Translations under genes and position numbers: made by a program
Assembly (NCBI GenBank): GCA_033675265.1
Contig: JAUJYZ010001345.1
Span: 186,001 to 250,000 of the forward strand
DNA from: Actinostola sp. cb2023
Taxonomy: Eukaryota > Cnidaria > Anthozoa > Actiniaria > Actinostolidae
Direction of reading: 5' to 3'
Length of the DNA: 64,000 bases
The notes under the pieces: model-generated
What the model was told of the DNA's origin: nothing
What the model saw: the letters and a program-made list of their open reading frames with translations, nothing else
Databases searched by the model: none
Shown: piece by piece, positions 1 through 10,068 of the stretch
Position numbering within the stretch: position 1 is the first letter of the stretch
Layout of the letters: every line of letters starts with the position of its first letter

Positions 1-399
1 CATTTCTTGGATTTTATAACGAGTCCATACGTTATTCAAGATCTTCCATTTGGCCAAAGATATTTGAAGTTATCATCAGGTGAAGTGGTTCAGACACCAA
101 ATGTGGTTAGAATTTCAGTGAAAGAGCGCATCATCGATCAGTATATAGACTATTGTAGAGACGGTGGGATGACACCATTCAGCAGAAGTACACTGCGTCG
201 TATATTAACCGCCTGCAGCGCATCAGAAAGAAAATGTCTCCAGGGACTTGACTACTTTGCAGTAGAGGGTAACAAGGCCTTTGACGACTTAACACAATTG
301 ATTGAGTCTCTTGGTGAAAGCGGTATTGATGCGAGTATTGCTCAAGACTTCCAAACCAAGTTGAAACTTGGTAGAAATTATCTCAAAAGTGATTATAAA
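1..399 (+). CDS. Exon of a DDE-like/C2HC gene (5' part outside window)
   Basis: The reading frame is open from the first base, so the gene begins upstream of the window. It encodes about 133 residues with no recognised domain. Translation would run past 399 to a stop at 447, but a splice donor (AAA|GTAGGT at 400) in phase 0 joins cleanly to the acceptor at 1259, giving ...SDYK|VHVSRFSRVTDHC.... A GT at 404 is an alternative donor but has the wrong phase. From memory, this resembles the N-terminal part of a large uncharacterised protein family that is multicopy in corals. The role is unknown. Confidence 0.6.
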
Positions 400-540
400 G
401 TAGGTAAATGCAATGCTAGCTTTTACTTAAAAGTAGTGATAGATTAATTAGTTTTCAATCATTCATTCATATATATATCCATCCATTAATGTCTTTATTC
501 CTATTGAATGATGAATTATTATTATATAGTCAAGTCAATC

Positions 541-1211
541 CGCGCGCGCTCTGATTGGCTGAAAACTGTGCTTTATCAGAGAACGGAGCACGGTTTGATG
601 ACGCTATTTTTGGAAAAGACCAAAAATGGCACAACTGGTGCCATTAGCGCGTGCACTTCACTCGCTTCCTGCGTGCTTTATTAGGGACCTTTAGATCCGA
701 CTATGAGTACGAAATCTAGTACGAGTACGACTTTTCAAACCTAGTGCCCGTACTCAAGATAATCACGTTTCACACCAATCTTTTCTCCAGAAGCTCTACT
801 TCTACTGATGAACGACAGGGGAGGAGCGACGGCTGTTAGAACGAGATTATTTTGAAAATAGAAAGTCGTACTCGTACTAGATTTCGTACTCGTAGTCGGA
901 TCTAAAGGTCCCTATTACTGAACGGAGCACGATTGAAGCAGTTCTATTTGTTAATTATAACATAGCTACGATATAACGCGCGCTCTTTGGCTAATTAGCT
1001 AATTAACTCAATGGACGCACGCTCGCATCATCGCCATAGCGCGCGCTCTGAAATCAATTGGTGTTATAAAAGAAATGGTCAACGCTTCAGCTGTGCAAGA
1101 GTCGCACTCGGCTATGCCTGCCTCGTGCGACTCTTACGCTTCTCTCGTGCTTAGCAGCCTCCCGCGTGCATCCATAACTCGATGGACGCACGCTGAGCGT
1201 TGACCATTCCT
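541..1211. mobile_element. Foldback-tailed non-autonomous element in intron 1
   Basis: The left end is a GCGCGCGCTCTGATTGGCT-type sequence. The right end is an imperfect foldback: 1071-1090 (AGAAATGGTCAACGCT...) pairs with 1191-1211. Between the arms lies a GAGTCGCACTCGGC / CTCGTGCGACTC hairpin. The element at 55822-56981 has the same architecture and shared sequence. No coding capacity. A separate MITE (683-913) is nested inside. Confidence 0.55.
683..913. mobile_element. 231-bp MITE with ~50-bp TIRs (AGGGACCTTTAG family)
   Basis: The first ~50 bases (AGGGACCTTTAGATCCGACT...) and the last ~50 are reverse complements with about one mismatch. ATT flanks both sides (680-682, 914-916); TA is the alternative duplication if the TIR starts at GGGACC. 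It interrupts the surrounding repeat, so it is the younger insertion. The MITE at 14116-14492 shares the terminal AGGGACCTT and the same ATT flanks. Confidence 0.8.
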
Positions 1212-1259
1212 TCAATTAATTACAAGGATAAATTTTCTTTTTCTGTGCACTTTTTTCAG

Positions 1260-2247
1260 GTTCATGTTTCACGATTCTCGCGTGTTACTGATCACTGCAG
1301 CCAGTATGCGTTAAGTGACTCACAGGACCCTGCATTTAAGAATCAGTGTGACCATATCCACGATGTTGTTTGCGAGCGCTGTGAAGAACTAAAGTCTGTG
1401 CTTTCTGGGATACAGAAAGCTGTTACGGATTCTCCAATGTTACAGAGTGAAAAAGAAGATGCTCTTTATACTTGTCAAGAGGCGATTTCCGGTATTCGTG
1501 CTTGGAAAGCACACCAGCTAAGATTAGTAAATCAGGACAAAGCACGAATCGATGCAATTGACGAGCTGTGTGACGAAGATGCTCTCATTATCCAAGACTG
1601 GGCAATGAAGTTCTTGCCAAGACAATATCGAGAGTTTCAAGGTGATTGGTTTGCGAAAAGAGGTTTCTCTTGGCACATCTCTGTTGTAATCAGAAAAAGA
1701 TGTAATGAGATAGAAAGCCAGGCGTTTGTCCATATCGTCGAGCAGTGCAATCAAGATAGTTCATGTGTGGTAGCACTCATGGAGCATGTGCTGAGAACCA
1801 TCAAAGAAGAAAATCCTGACATCAACAGCGTGTTCTATCGCATGGACAATGCTGGGTGTTACCATTCGGCAAACACCATTCGTGGATGTGAAGTGATCAG
1901 TAAAATGTCAGGGATTACCATCAAACGCCTCGACTTCTCTGATCCCCAAGGAGGGAAGGGACCGTGCGATCGGTTTGCAGCAACCCTAAAGAATCATGTT
2001 CGTGCTTATTCAAACGAAGGCCATGATGTTGCTTCGACGCAGCAGTTCGTAGAGGCTCTACAATCCCATGGTGGTGTTCCCAGTGCCCGAATATCATTGT
2101 TGCACAATCCACACTGTACAAAATTGAATGTGAAATGGCCAGGTATTAGTAAGTTGAACAACTTTGAATTTATAGATGAAGGTATCATAGCTTGGAGAGC
2201 ATATTGCATTGGTGAGGGACTATCACTTCCTTTGTCTGATACTAAAG
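1260..2247 (+). CDS. Central exon: RNase-H/DDE-like core
   Basis: The exon starts after a TTTTTTCAG acceptor and ends at AAAG|GTATAT in phase 1. It encodes 329 residues without stops. Acidic residues recur where a DDE/RNase-H fold would need them: DWAMKFLPR; D at 1845-1847 in YRMDNAGCYH; and D at 1968-1970 in SDPQGGKGPCDRFAATLK. The GKGxCDxxxATxK block recalls a motif I know from transposase-derived animal proteins (GKGxCDGxGGxxKR). I infer an ancestral or domesticated DDE transposase core. The exon is intact and shows protein-like constraint, unlike most nearby sequence. Function is unknown. Confidence 0.6.
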
Positions 2248-2317
2248 GTATATAACCATCTTGTATTGTGTATATAGTACCAGTAAGATATATCTAACAC
2301 CCGTTTTTTTATTTAAG

Positions 2318-3537
2318 ATTTCAGAATGTTTAACTCGGAGGGAGTGTTTTCTGTGGGAATATTTAGGCCTGTTAAACCAAGAAGAAAGCACACCAAGTCC
2401 GTCTGTAAATCCACGGACAATCACGGAAGTGACGATCTTGTAATGAAAGATGGCATTGTTGCTGAAGCAGACAATCATCAAATAGCTAGTGATTTTGATA
2501 AAGCCTGCGGTGATGATGTATGTGATGATAATGTTTACGTCGATGAAAGTGATGATAGCGATGACGATAGTACTCGTGATGTTGAAGACTGTGTGGACGT
2601 CGATAGTGATAATGAAGAAGGACTGAGTGGCGAAGATGATGATGATGATGCCGATGGGGATGGGGATGGGGATGATGAAGATAACTACAACGACGAAGGA
2701 GCTGGGAACAATAGCGACGATCACTCTGGGGGCGATAGAATAAATCCTCGAGAAGAGAAATCCAAGTTGTTTGTATGTCCCAACGAAGGTTGTGTACGAG
2801 CATTTCAACGATACAAATCAATGATCAATCATGTTACCTACGGTAAGTGTCTCCTAAAGCCAGACAGAGAAACTCTGTTGGATAAAGCAAAGGTCGCCTA
2901 CAGCAGAAAATTGATGTGTGGGGATAACACGTTTAAAGCTGATCAGTTCGAAGTCGTTCATGCATCTTCATCTCAGCATTCATGTCAAGTTCTGGGTGAG
3001 GGTTGGGCTCTTAAAACAGCACGGAAGAATAAGCCATTTAATGATAAACAAAAACGTTTTCTGGAAGAAAAGTTCACCATTGGAGAGAAAAGTGGAAGAA
3101 AGCTCGATCCAGCTACTGTCGCTTCCCAAATGAAGAAAGCGCGAGACTCCGACGGTGAACGGATTTTCTCTGTTGAAGAATATCTCTCCGCCAATCAAAT
3201 TCAAAGTTTCTTCTCTAGAAGAGCAAAATGTAGCAAACAGATCTCAATAGACGATTATAACGCAGCTGAAGTTGAAGATGCATTAACAAGTTTACATGAC
3301 GAGGCTATCAAAGAAGTACAGCTATATCATCCAATTATGTATGATGGATACGATCTCTGCAATCTGGTCGCATCAAAAAAGCTTCAAAAACTGACACTCT
3401 CTGTGTTAAGAAACATCAGTGAACATTACGAGTTACATGTTGAAGGCAAGACAGTGCGAAGAAAAGCACCATTTGTTGAAAGTATTGAGAAATTCATCAA
3501 CCACTGTTCTTGTTTAATCGAGAGGCCAAATCTATAA
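2318..3537 (+). CDS. Last exon: acidic linker, C2HC finger and C-terminal helical domain
   Basis: The acceptor is the TTTAAG at 2312-2317. It is chosen over the stronger TTTCAG at 2319-2324 because only it keeps the phase-1 frame (G|AT = Asp), giving ...SDTKDFRMFNSEG. Order: basic stretch; Asp/Glu-rich linker (about 2500-2745) with a GAT microsatellite; a zinc finger at 2773-2850 (VCPNEGC...H...C, C2HC type); then a C-terminal domain ending near FFSRRAKCSK. Stop TAA at 3535. From memory this C-terminal half is a recurrent coral protein family. The acidic tract plus finger suggests a nuclear DNA- or chromatin-binding protein, which is inference. Confidence 0.6.
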
Positions 3538-4506
3538 TTCTTCCACCAAAAACAGGTAAGCAGACATGGTCACATGGCGCGTAAGAGCGATTATTTGGTG
3601 GTAACACTCAGTACGATGTTCCAAAGAAGCCGTTTTGGCATTTCCCTCATTGCTTCAATCTGATAAGATGGCATAGCTTTGAATAAGCCTACATTGATAA
3701 ATTTAAAGTCCAAACATTTCGTCTGTACAAGAAATTACATTGCAATTTCTTACATACCGGCCTGACGAGGCGAATCAAATATATTGCTAAAAGTGGTCTC
3801 CTTTTTAAAGCTCAACTTCCAATATGAGTTCTTTTACCTAAACGTTCTAAATTAAAAGTAAAATGGTTGAAATGTTTTGATAATAGTAAGTTTGACGGAT
3901 CTTTATGAAAATATTAACTAATTAGCATATCTGTCTGACACAGGGAAATCCCTGTGATTCTAGGAGCGCTCTTCACGGCGAATCTAATTTTGCCGAGTTT
4001 TTTATTTTTGGTCTGACTAGTACTGATGTTAAGCTAATTGTAAAACTTATCAACGACTTCTAATTCGAAATACCAACTCGTGATATTAGCATCTGAAAAA
4101 GTCTTATATTTTCGATTATTCAACAAAGGCAAAATATACAATTGTTCAGCGGGCATTATTGGAAGTCTTATTTAATTTTCTGAAAAACTATTAACAGTTT
4201 TGAAGAGAACAAAGGATGTACTTTAAGACGGTGACACATATTTTTCACTTTACTTTAACGCGCAGCGGATCTGGAGGTCTTAACTTCCCTTAGATTAGCC
4301 ATACTGAAATACCCATCAGGGGGGGTCAAAAACACCCTCCCCTCTAATTTTGAGGGATTTGTCGTTTTCGATGTAAAACCTTCCAATTAATAATGGGGAC
4401 CCTCAACCAAGTTTGCCAGCAAAAAATTAGCCAAATCGATGAATTGACCTGGCCGCGATTTTTAAAATCCGCTCGAATTTTACAGAGTATGACTCTTAAT
4501 ACTCAC
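3538..4506. other. Intergenic, no gene seen
   Basis: AT-rich sequence with stops in all frames. It contains only short homopolymer runs, such as GGGGGG near 4319. No missing downstream DUF6589 exon was recognised here. Confidence 0.6.
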
Positions 4507-4843
4507 AATATGTGATTTCTCTGACATTTCTTTGGTGTGGGGGTGGGGTATGTGCCTGACAACTACATTGTTGAGTGAATGAAAGTACTTTAAATACTTT
4601 GTTATAATTCTACTGACAATTACAGCAAAATCATGGACAAGTGTTGTCAGTACATGCTCATCAGGTAGCACTTCAACAAATGGTACATCCTTTACAGATC
4701 TTTGGCTGGACTTGTCATCTAGGCTTGGATCTTGTACTCTATCCCGTATAGCAAACTGGTGTGTCCAGTGAATTGACTTGTTTCGAAGACTCTTTGACTG
4801 AATTCTTGCCTGGATTTCAAAGTCTATATTGTCTCCAACCAAC
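4507..4843 (-). pseudogene. DUF6589 core exon
   Basis: On the minus strand the exon is bounded by an AG acceptor (GTGATAG|GTTGG) and a GTGAGT donor at 4506. It encodes VGDNIDFEIQARIQSKSLRN..., which I recognise as the start of the DUF6589 core (VGDNVDFE..., SLHW..., ..SRVQ..., ..EMSEKS). About 112 residues are present, far short of a full DUF6589 domain. It lies downstream on the same strand as the exons at 5149-5433 and 12158-13287 and is read here as part of the same gene. DUF6589 has no established function and is common in repeat-rich metazoan genomes. Confidence 0.65.
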
Positions 4844-5148
4844 CTATCACATGACATTAATCAGAAACACTGATTATTACATTGCATGTGTATATGGTAT
4901 AAAATAATTTTCATGTTCCTTTAGTAAAACCCTGGGAAGAGAAAAATAATAAAGTTTGGTGTATTATTAATTATTATAGATATACTCGATTGCAGATATC
5001 TTGTATCTCATTAGATATTTGTATAAATAATGTATAATACTACAATGTTTCCGTAAACGAGTGTATTTATAAATTTGGTATATTGTTATTGTTATTATTA
5101 TTATTATAATTGTCAGGGTAGCAAAATTGCAGTGTACATTATATATAC

Positions 5149-5433
5149 TTGCTTGTAAAAGGGAAGCCTTGTTTTCTTTAAACTGTTGATTATTTCATCG
5201 AGGCATTCCACTGAGATATCTTCTTCATTTCTTTCCTTTCTAACACTCTCTAACATCAAATTTTCTGAAAAGATGCATATGATTCTTCAGTGAAGAAGCT
5301 GTACATCTTTACAGTGTCTTTATTCGTCTCCACGTCCTCACAAATATCCATGTCTGACTCGTCTCGGAATGCAGGGACTTGTCTCTTCTTCAACTCCTCT
5401 GCAAATAAAAGAGTGCCCCTGTTCTCTTCTATG
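5149..5433 (-). pseudogene. DUF6589 gene, exon half left of the transposon insertion
   Basis: Minus-strand coding sequence directly abutting the transposon at 5434. Joined across the element to 12158 and keeping one TCTATG copy, it reads on in frame as KKTIEENRGTLLFAEEL, then about 45 more open codons. Near 5270 the frame shifts by one base (..YASF / ENLMLESVRKE..), consistent with later decay, and runs to a GTATAT donor at 5148. The intron down to 4843 holds nothing else recognised. Confidence 0.65.
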
Positions 5434-5811
5434 CAGGCCCTCTGATATTACGCGATGGTGCGATTTCGCACAATTGGCCTCAAATCGCATCCGATCGCGT
5501 AATTCACCGATGTCCGCGTAATTCATGAAAAATAGCACAATATGAACAAATCCAAAGCAAATATTCGCTTTATTTAAACTTTCATTGACAGTTGAACGTT
5601 ATTTCAGAGTTTTTACCTTTGAAAACACCTCACAATCCCCTCAACAATCCTCAACAATCCCGTTCTTTCTGCAACACGAATGTGTAAATATCATCTAGGC
5701 GTTCTATGCGTGGAATGCCTTGGAGGCCTGGCACTAGTTACGGCGGTCTTCCTGTGGCAGGCCGGGTTAAACAATGGGCTTTTTTTCTTGCGGCTACAAA
5801 TCATCGCGAAT

Positions 5812-5838
5812 GGGGGGGGGGGGGGGGGGGGGGGGGGG
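5812..5838 (+). repeat. Poly-G run (27 G)
   Basis: Uninterrupted G tract upstream of transposase exon 1. Apparent proteins read through it on either strand (Gly- or Pro-rich) are artefacts. Its length is probably unreliable in the assembly. Confidence 0.9.
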
Positions 5839-5957
5839 TAGGGGGAAGTCAGGATTATAGGGGAAGGGGGGTTATGTTTCTGAATTTGGCCTACTTTATA
5901 TGCCATTCGGTCGCTTGGTGTAAGTAAAACGACGCGGCTGGCCATGTTTTAAAAGAC

Positions 5958-6063
5958 ATGGATAAGTTTGTGCTGAAAGTGGCTTCCAAACCAGATGAGA
6001 AAAAAAGATCGCACCTTGCAGTGAACATCACTGCAAAAGAGAGGGCAAGAAAATACCCCACAG
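5958..6063 (+). CDS. hAT transposase exon 1 (N-terminus)
   Basis: ATG at 5958 opens MDKFVLKVASKPDEKKRSHL and runs 35 codons to CCCCACAG|GTAAAC. The donor leaves phase 1, exactly completed by the GC at the exon 2 acceptor (7914), giving ..ARKYPTG|TFHADDGLLFC... This start and split match what I recall of CGGBP1-like/BED hAT proteins, which begin MDKF and have the intron just before the zinc finger. Confidence 0.7.
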
Positions 6064-7913
6064 GTAAACTCACTGCTGCACGTTTTTCAAAAGATTCCAC
6101 GAACTCGGTGTCGTAAACTACATGAATTCATAAGTAAGCTTAATTAAGCTTTAAAAATTAAGTTTTCTTGAAAGAAAAAATAGCATAATTCCATCAACAG
6201 CAAAGAAATAGTCATTTAGAAGTGTTAAAACAATTGAACAATCACTGAACTGGAAGTTTAATTTGCCTGAACTGAAGTGAGCGGGTTTCGCTCGACGAAG
6301 ACAAACTTACATTCAATCAAATCAAATTCGCCGCCGGGAATGGAGCTACTACGGTCTATTGCAGCTGTGATACCGGTCAAGGCACTAAATTGGTGTGAGA
6401 TCCTTCTTCTGGTTTGTCTTAAACTCTGCATAAAATCTGCGAAGAATGCTGCTCAATTCTGTATTAAAGTAAAAGGACATGTAATATTAAAACTTATAGG
6501 AGACATAGGAAAAAATATATATTATCATACCTGGAAAGAGCTCGTTGAAATTAGTAAACATGTGAAGTTTGGAAAAGATCGCTTCACAAATTGCGAAGAT
6601 ATGAATTTTCAAAAATCGAAATTTTTGATTTTTGAAGTGACTGCACGGCGCACCGTGCAGTCACTGAACTTTTTCATTAATTCCCCACAAAGTTTAATTT
6701 GTCTCCTCGTGTTTTTGGAGCATGGATTCTTCTTCGAGTTTCTGTAAGTCCTCTTCTAGCTGAGAAGACTGTGAAATTGCTTCTTCGTTAGGGTTTTCAG
6801 TCATTTTGTCATTATAAAGCACAAAAACAACAGCTGACTCTCGAGTCAAAGTGCTGCCAACCAAGAAATAACGGCGCGAACAGTTGATTGTTTTTTTTGA
6901 TTTCACCATTTTAGACTGCAAAATACGTCACAATGGTCGATGACATGTTTATAATACGTATTTTAGTATTATTCTGTCATGGAATGGTCTACAAGCTTAA
7001 AACTTTGGGAAATAAATGTTTAAAGCAAGGACAATCCAAAAATGATAGTATTTGTTTAAAAAAATTGAGATACATTTAATATATTGAAAGAGGATAATTT
7101 CACACCGGTGTTTGGTATCCTCATGAGCCTCTAGAAACCATTCGTAATCGTCTTCTGACAACGTAATACCTAAAAGGGTATAATTTATTTATGATTTATG
7201 GATTTTGAATGTTTTTCTTTCAACATTGAATTTCCTTGATAAATCGAAGAATATCCGCATGGTATTTGAAAGCCAAATACCAAAAAATATATATATTCGC
7301 TGTCAATCATATCCTGGCAACCAATCACACGCGCATCGTAATATAATTAATCAATCAATTAATTCAGAAAGTGCTAAAACCTTGAACAGTTTTAATCGAA
7401 TTAAATTACATTAAAATACATATAGTGTATTATTCTTGTATCTACTACTTGCTCCGTACATTCGTGCTCGTAGACTTAGATCGTGCAATAAAGACCTGCT
7501 TGAGATCTTTACTATACATATAGTGTATTATTCTTGTATCTACTACTTGCTCCCTACATTCGTGCTCGTAGGCTTAGATCGTGCAATAAAGACCTGCTTG
7601 AGATCTTTACTATACATATAGTGTATTATTCTTGTATCTACTACTTGCTCCCTACATTCGTGCTCGTAGGCTTAGATCGTGCAATAAAGACCTGCTTGAG
7701 ATCTTTACGTGAGTGAATTTGACAGCTGAACTTTCTCTTTGACCTCAGTTGCTTCCTGATTGGTTTGCGATATGTAATCTCTCTTCCCAGTAAAACAAAC
7801 AAACAAAAAATACGGGCTGTGTTTTTCAACTTGTGCCGGCCAAAGGCCTGGGCACGAGTAATTATGTATTTGATACCTAATTTCGAGTTAAAATAAAGGT
7901 TATTGTATTGTAG
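6064..7913 (+). other. Intron of the transposase gene with repeats
   Basis: Donor GTAAAC, acceptor TTGTAG. It contains a hairpin at about 6637-6668 (GTGACTGCACGG/CCGTGCAGTCAC), a three-copy 98-bp tandem array (7417-7708), and a dispersed GGCCAAAGGCCTGGGCACGAG motif at about 7838-7858 that recurs at 25183-25208. A 156-codon open stretch at 6277-6747 has no recognisable homology and is not called. Confidence 0.6.
7417..7708 (+). repeat. 98-bp tandem repeat, three copies
   Basis: TATAGTGTAT recurs at 7421, 7519 and 7617, an exact 98-bp period. Copies are nearly identical; the first differs at a few positions, such as GCTCCG/GCTCCC. Each unit contains TCGTGCAATAAAGACC, so the array places three AATAAA signals inside the intron. 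Confidence 0.9.
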
Positions 7914-9870
7914 GCACATTTCACGCTGATGATGGCCTGCTGTTCTGCTCGACGTGCAATGTTGTGATTGATCACTTACGAAAGTCTGTAGTGGAGAGAC
8001 ATCTTAGAGCTGTCTCACACAAAGAGAAAGTGGAGAAAAACAAAAGTGGCAAGCAGCAAACCCTTATAACAGCTTTAAACTGCAAAACAGATGCACAAGT
8101 TGAGAAAGTTAGAATTTGCCACGAGTGGATTGGTGTATGTGCTGCTGCAAACATTCCGCTGAACAAGTCTGATAACCCGCATGTGAGAAAATTTCTTCAA
8201 TCTCGAGTTAAAAATGGCGGAGCCATTCCTAAATGTTCACAGTTACGAGATTATTATCTCTTTGATGTGTATCAGGCTGAAAAGGATGAGCTGAAAGAGA
8301 TGGTAAAAAACAAACAAGTGGCTTTGATTGTGGACGAGCTGAGTGACACAGAAGGCAGATGTGTGCTTGATGTAATGGCTGTTTTACTCGATTTCGACGA
8401 ACTTTCACCCAATGGGAACTCTGTTGCATATTTACTCGACTCCGCTTTTTTACATGAAACCAACAACAGAACAGTGTCTCGGGCGGTTGTGAAAACTGTG
8501 CATGAATACGGCATAGACTATGACAATGTCCGCGTTTTTAACTCCGACGTGGCATACATGAAAAAGGCATTTTGTGACACATTATCCTGCTTATTTCCTT
8601 TTTGCATTCACATCACCTGCCACAGCCACATAGTAAATCTTGCAGCCTCTGATTTTAAAAAGAGCTTCAAAGAGGTCACTGAGTTTGTGAAGTGTTTCCG
8701 TAATCTCTTCTTCGTTCCCAGTGGAAGGAAAAGCAGATTTCTGAATTTCCTAAAAGGGGCTCTTAATTCAGAAGACAGTGTCGTTATGCCACCGAACCCA
8801 ACAACCAAAAGCTGGAGTGCCTGGTTTGACTCTGTTCTTTACCATGCTGATTACTGTTTCCTCTTCGAAGATTTTGTTCAAGAAGAACTTAGTCGGGGAC
8901 GAAATGCTGCTAGTAATTCCCTCCTACGATTAGAAGAAATGTACCAAGACCAACGTTTTATGAAGAACCTTCACGCACAACTTGCCTTTCTGAAAGTCAA
9001 GGCACCCACTTTCATGATTTTCCTGAATTATTTTCAGGAGAGAATGACAAACGTCACTCAGGCACATAAACAAATGGAGAATTTATTAAACTACCTTCAT
9101 GTGAACACTTCCCTGGAGGAAGAAGATCTTGGATATTGTTTCAAAGGGGACTTCAATTTCAGCAGCCACGAGAAGAAAGAATTGTTGTGTCTCTTCAGTT
9201 CAGCTTTTCTCGCTGCTCATAAGAAACTTAGCAAGTATGTTGTGGATGGGGCACAGCCAGCTTCAAAGTTTCTAGATCAGATTCAAGTCCTAGATCCGAG
9301 AAATCTTATTGATGTGGATCTCAACTTTGATTCCATAGATAGCATCCCTGGATTTGAAGAAGTTTCAAGGAATGAGTGGGAACTTTATGTCAACATCCTG
9401 GGTCCTTCGGCTGTTAAGAACAGCACGGATGGAAAGGTGGACCTGAAGTTGTTTTGGAAATCAAAGGCAAGCAATCTACCTGAGCTCTACAATTTGGCAT
9501 CATGCTATTGTACAACTACCATCGGCTCTTACGATGTAGAACGATCGTTTTCTGCCTACAAAGAAATTCTTGGTGAGAAACGAAGATCTCTAGATGAAAG
9601 CTCAATTAAAGCATTCCATTTCCTAAATTGGAATCTTCGAGTGAAGTCTTCGATTCAGCAAGAAAGGGAACAGCAGAGCAAACCAACTACCACACGTCCT
9701 GAAACGACAAACATGGCTGACAAAGTCACTCCAAAAGAGAAGCCAGTGCCAAGAGACACTCCAAAAGAGAAGCCAGTGCCAAGAGACACTCCAAAAGAGA
9801 AGCCAGTGCCAAGAGACACTCCAAAAGAGAAGCCAGTGCCAAGAGACACTCCAAAAGAGAAGCCAGTGCC
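7914..9870 (+). CDS. BED-finger hAT transposase, main exon
   Basis: Starts at the TTGTAG acceptor. It opens with a BED-type finger, FCSTCNVV..H.....H (C-x2-C...H-x5-H). Next come an RNase-H-like region (VALIVDELSDTEG, then NSDVAYMKKAF...ITCHSHIVNLA) and an alpha-helical insert. The C-terminal hAT dimerisation motif is at about 9520-9640: TTTIGSYDVERSFSAYKEIL, then KRRSL...FLNWN. Length (about 650 residues plus exon 1) fits a full hAT transposase. It closely recalls CGGBP1-like proteins, themselves hAT-derived. The frame is open until the minisatellite, where a one-base loss at 9871-9880 ends it prematurely. It acts, if at all, on the CAGGCCC termini. Confidence 0.8.
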
Positions 9871-10068
9871 AAGAACACTCCAAAAGAGAAGCCAGTGCCA
9901 AGAGACACTCCAAAAGAGAAGCCAGTGCCAAGAGACACTCCAAAAGAGAAGCCAGTGCCAAGAGACACTCCAAAAGAGAAGCCAGTGCCAAGAGACACTC
10001 CAAAAGAGAAGCCAGTGCCAAGAGACACTCCAAAAGAGAAGCCAGTGCCAAGAGACACTCCAAAAGAG
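9727..10068 (+). repeat. Coding minisatellite, 30-bp unit (TPKEKPVPRD)
   Basis: Eleven full units plus a partial twelfth, each encoding TPKEKPVPRD, a charged Pro/Lys-rich linker between transposase and protease. All units are nearly identical, which indicates recent expansion. One unit (AAGAACACTC at 9871-9880 instead of AAGAGACACTC) is 29 bp and shifts the frame by one. Confidence 0.95.

Noticed and set aside
2242..2821. Minus-strand hydrophobic and His-rich frames opposite the acidic linker
   Set aside because: Antisense of the GAT/GAC-rich Asp tract; low-complexity artefacts.
5691..5945. Pro-rich/Gly-rich frames around the poly-G run
   Set aside because: Created by the 27-base G homopolymer; no conserved context and both strands are equally open.
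6277..6747. 156-codon frame in the transposase intron
   Set aside because: No family resemblance and interrupted splice context; parts overlap a hairpin repeat.
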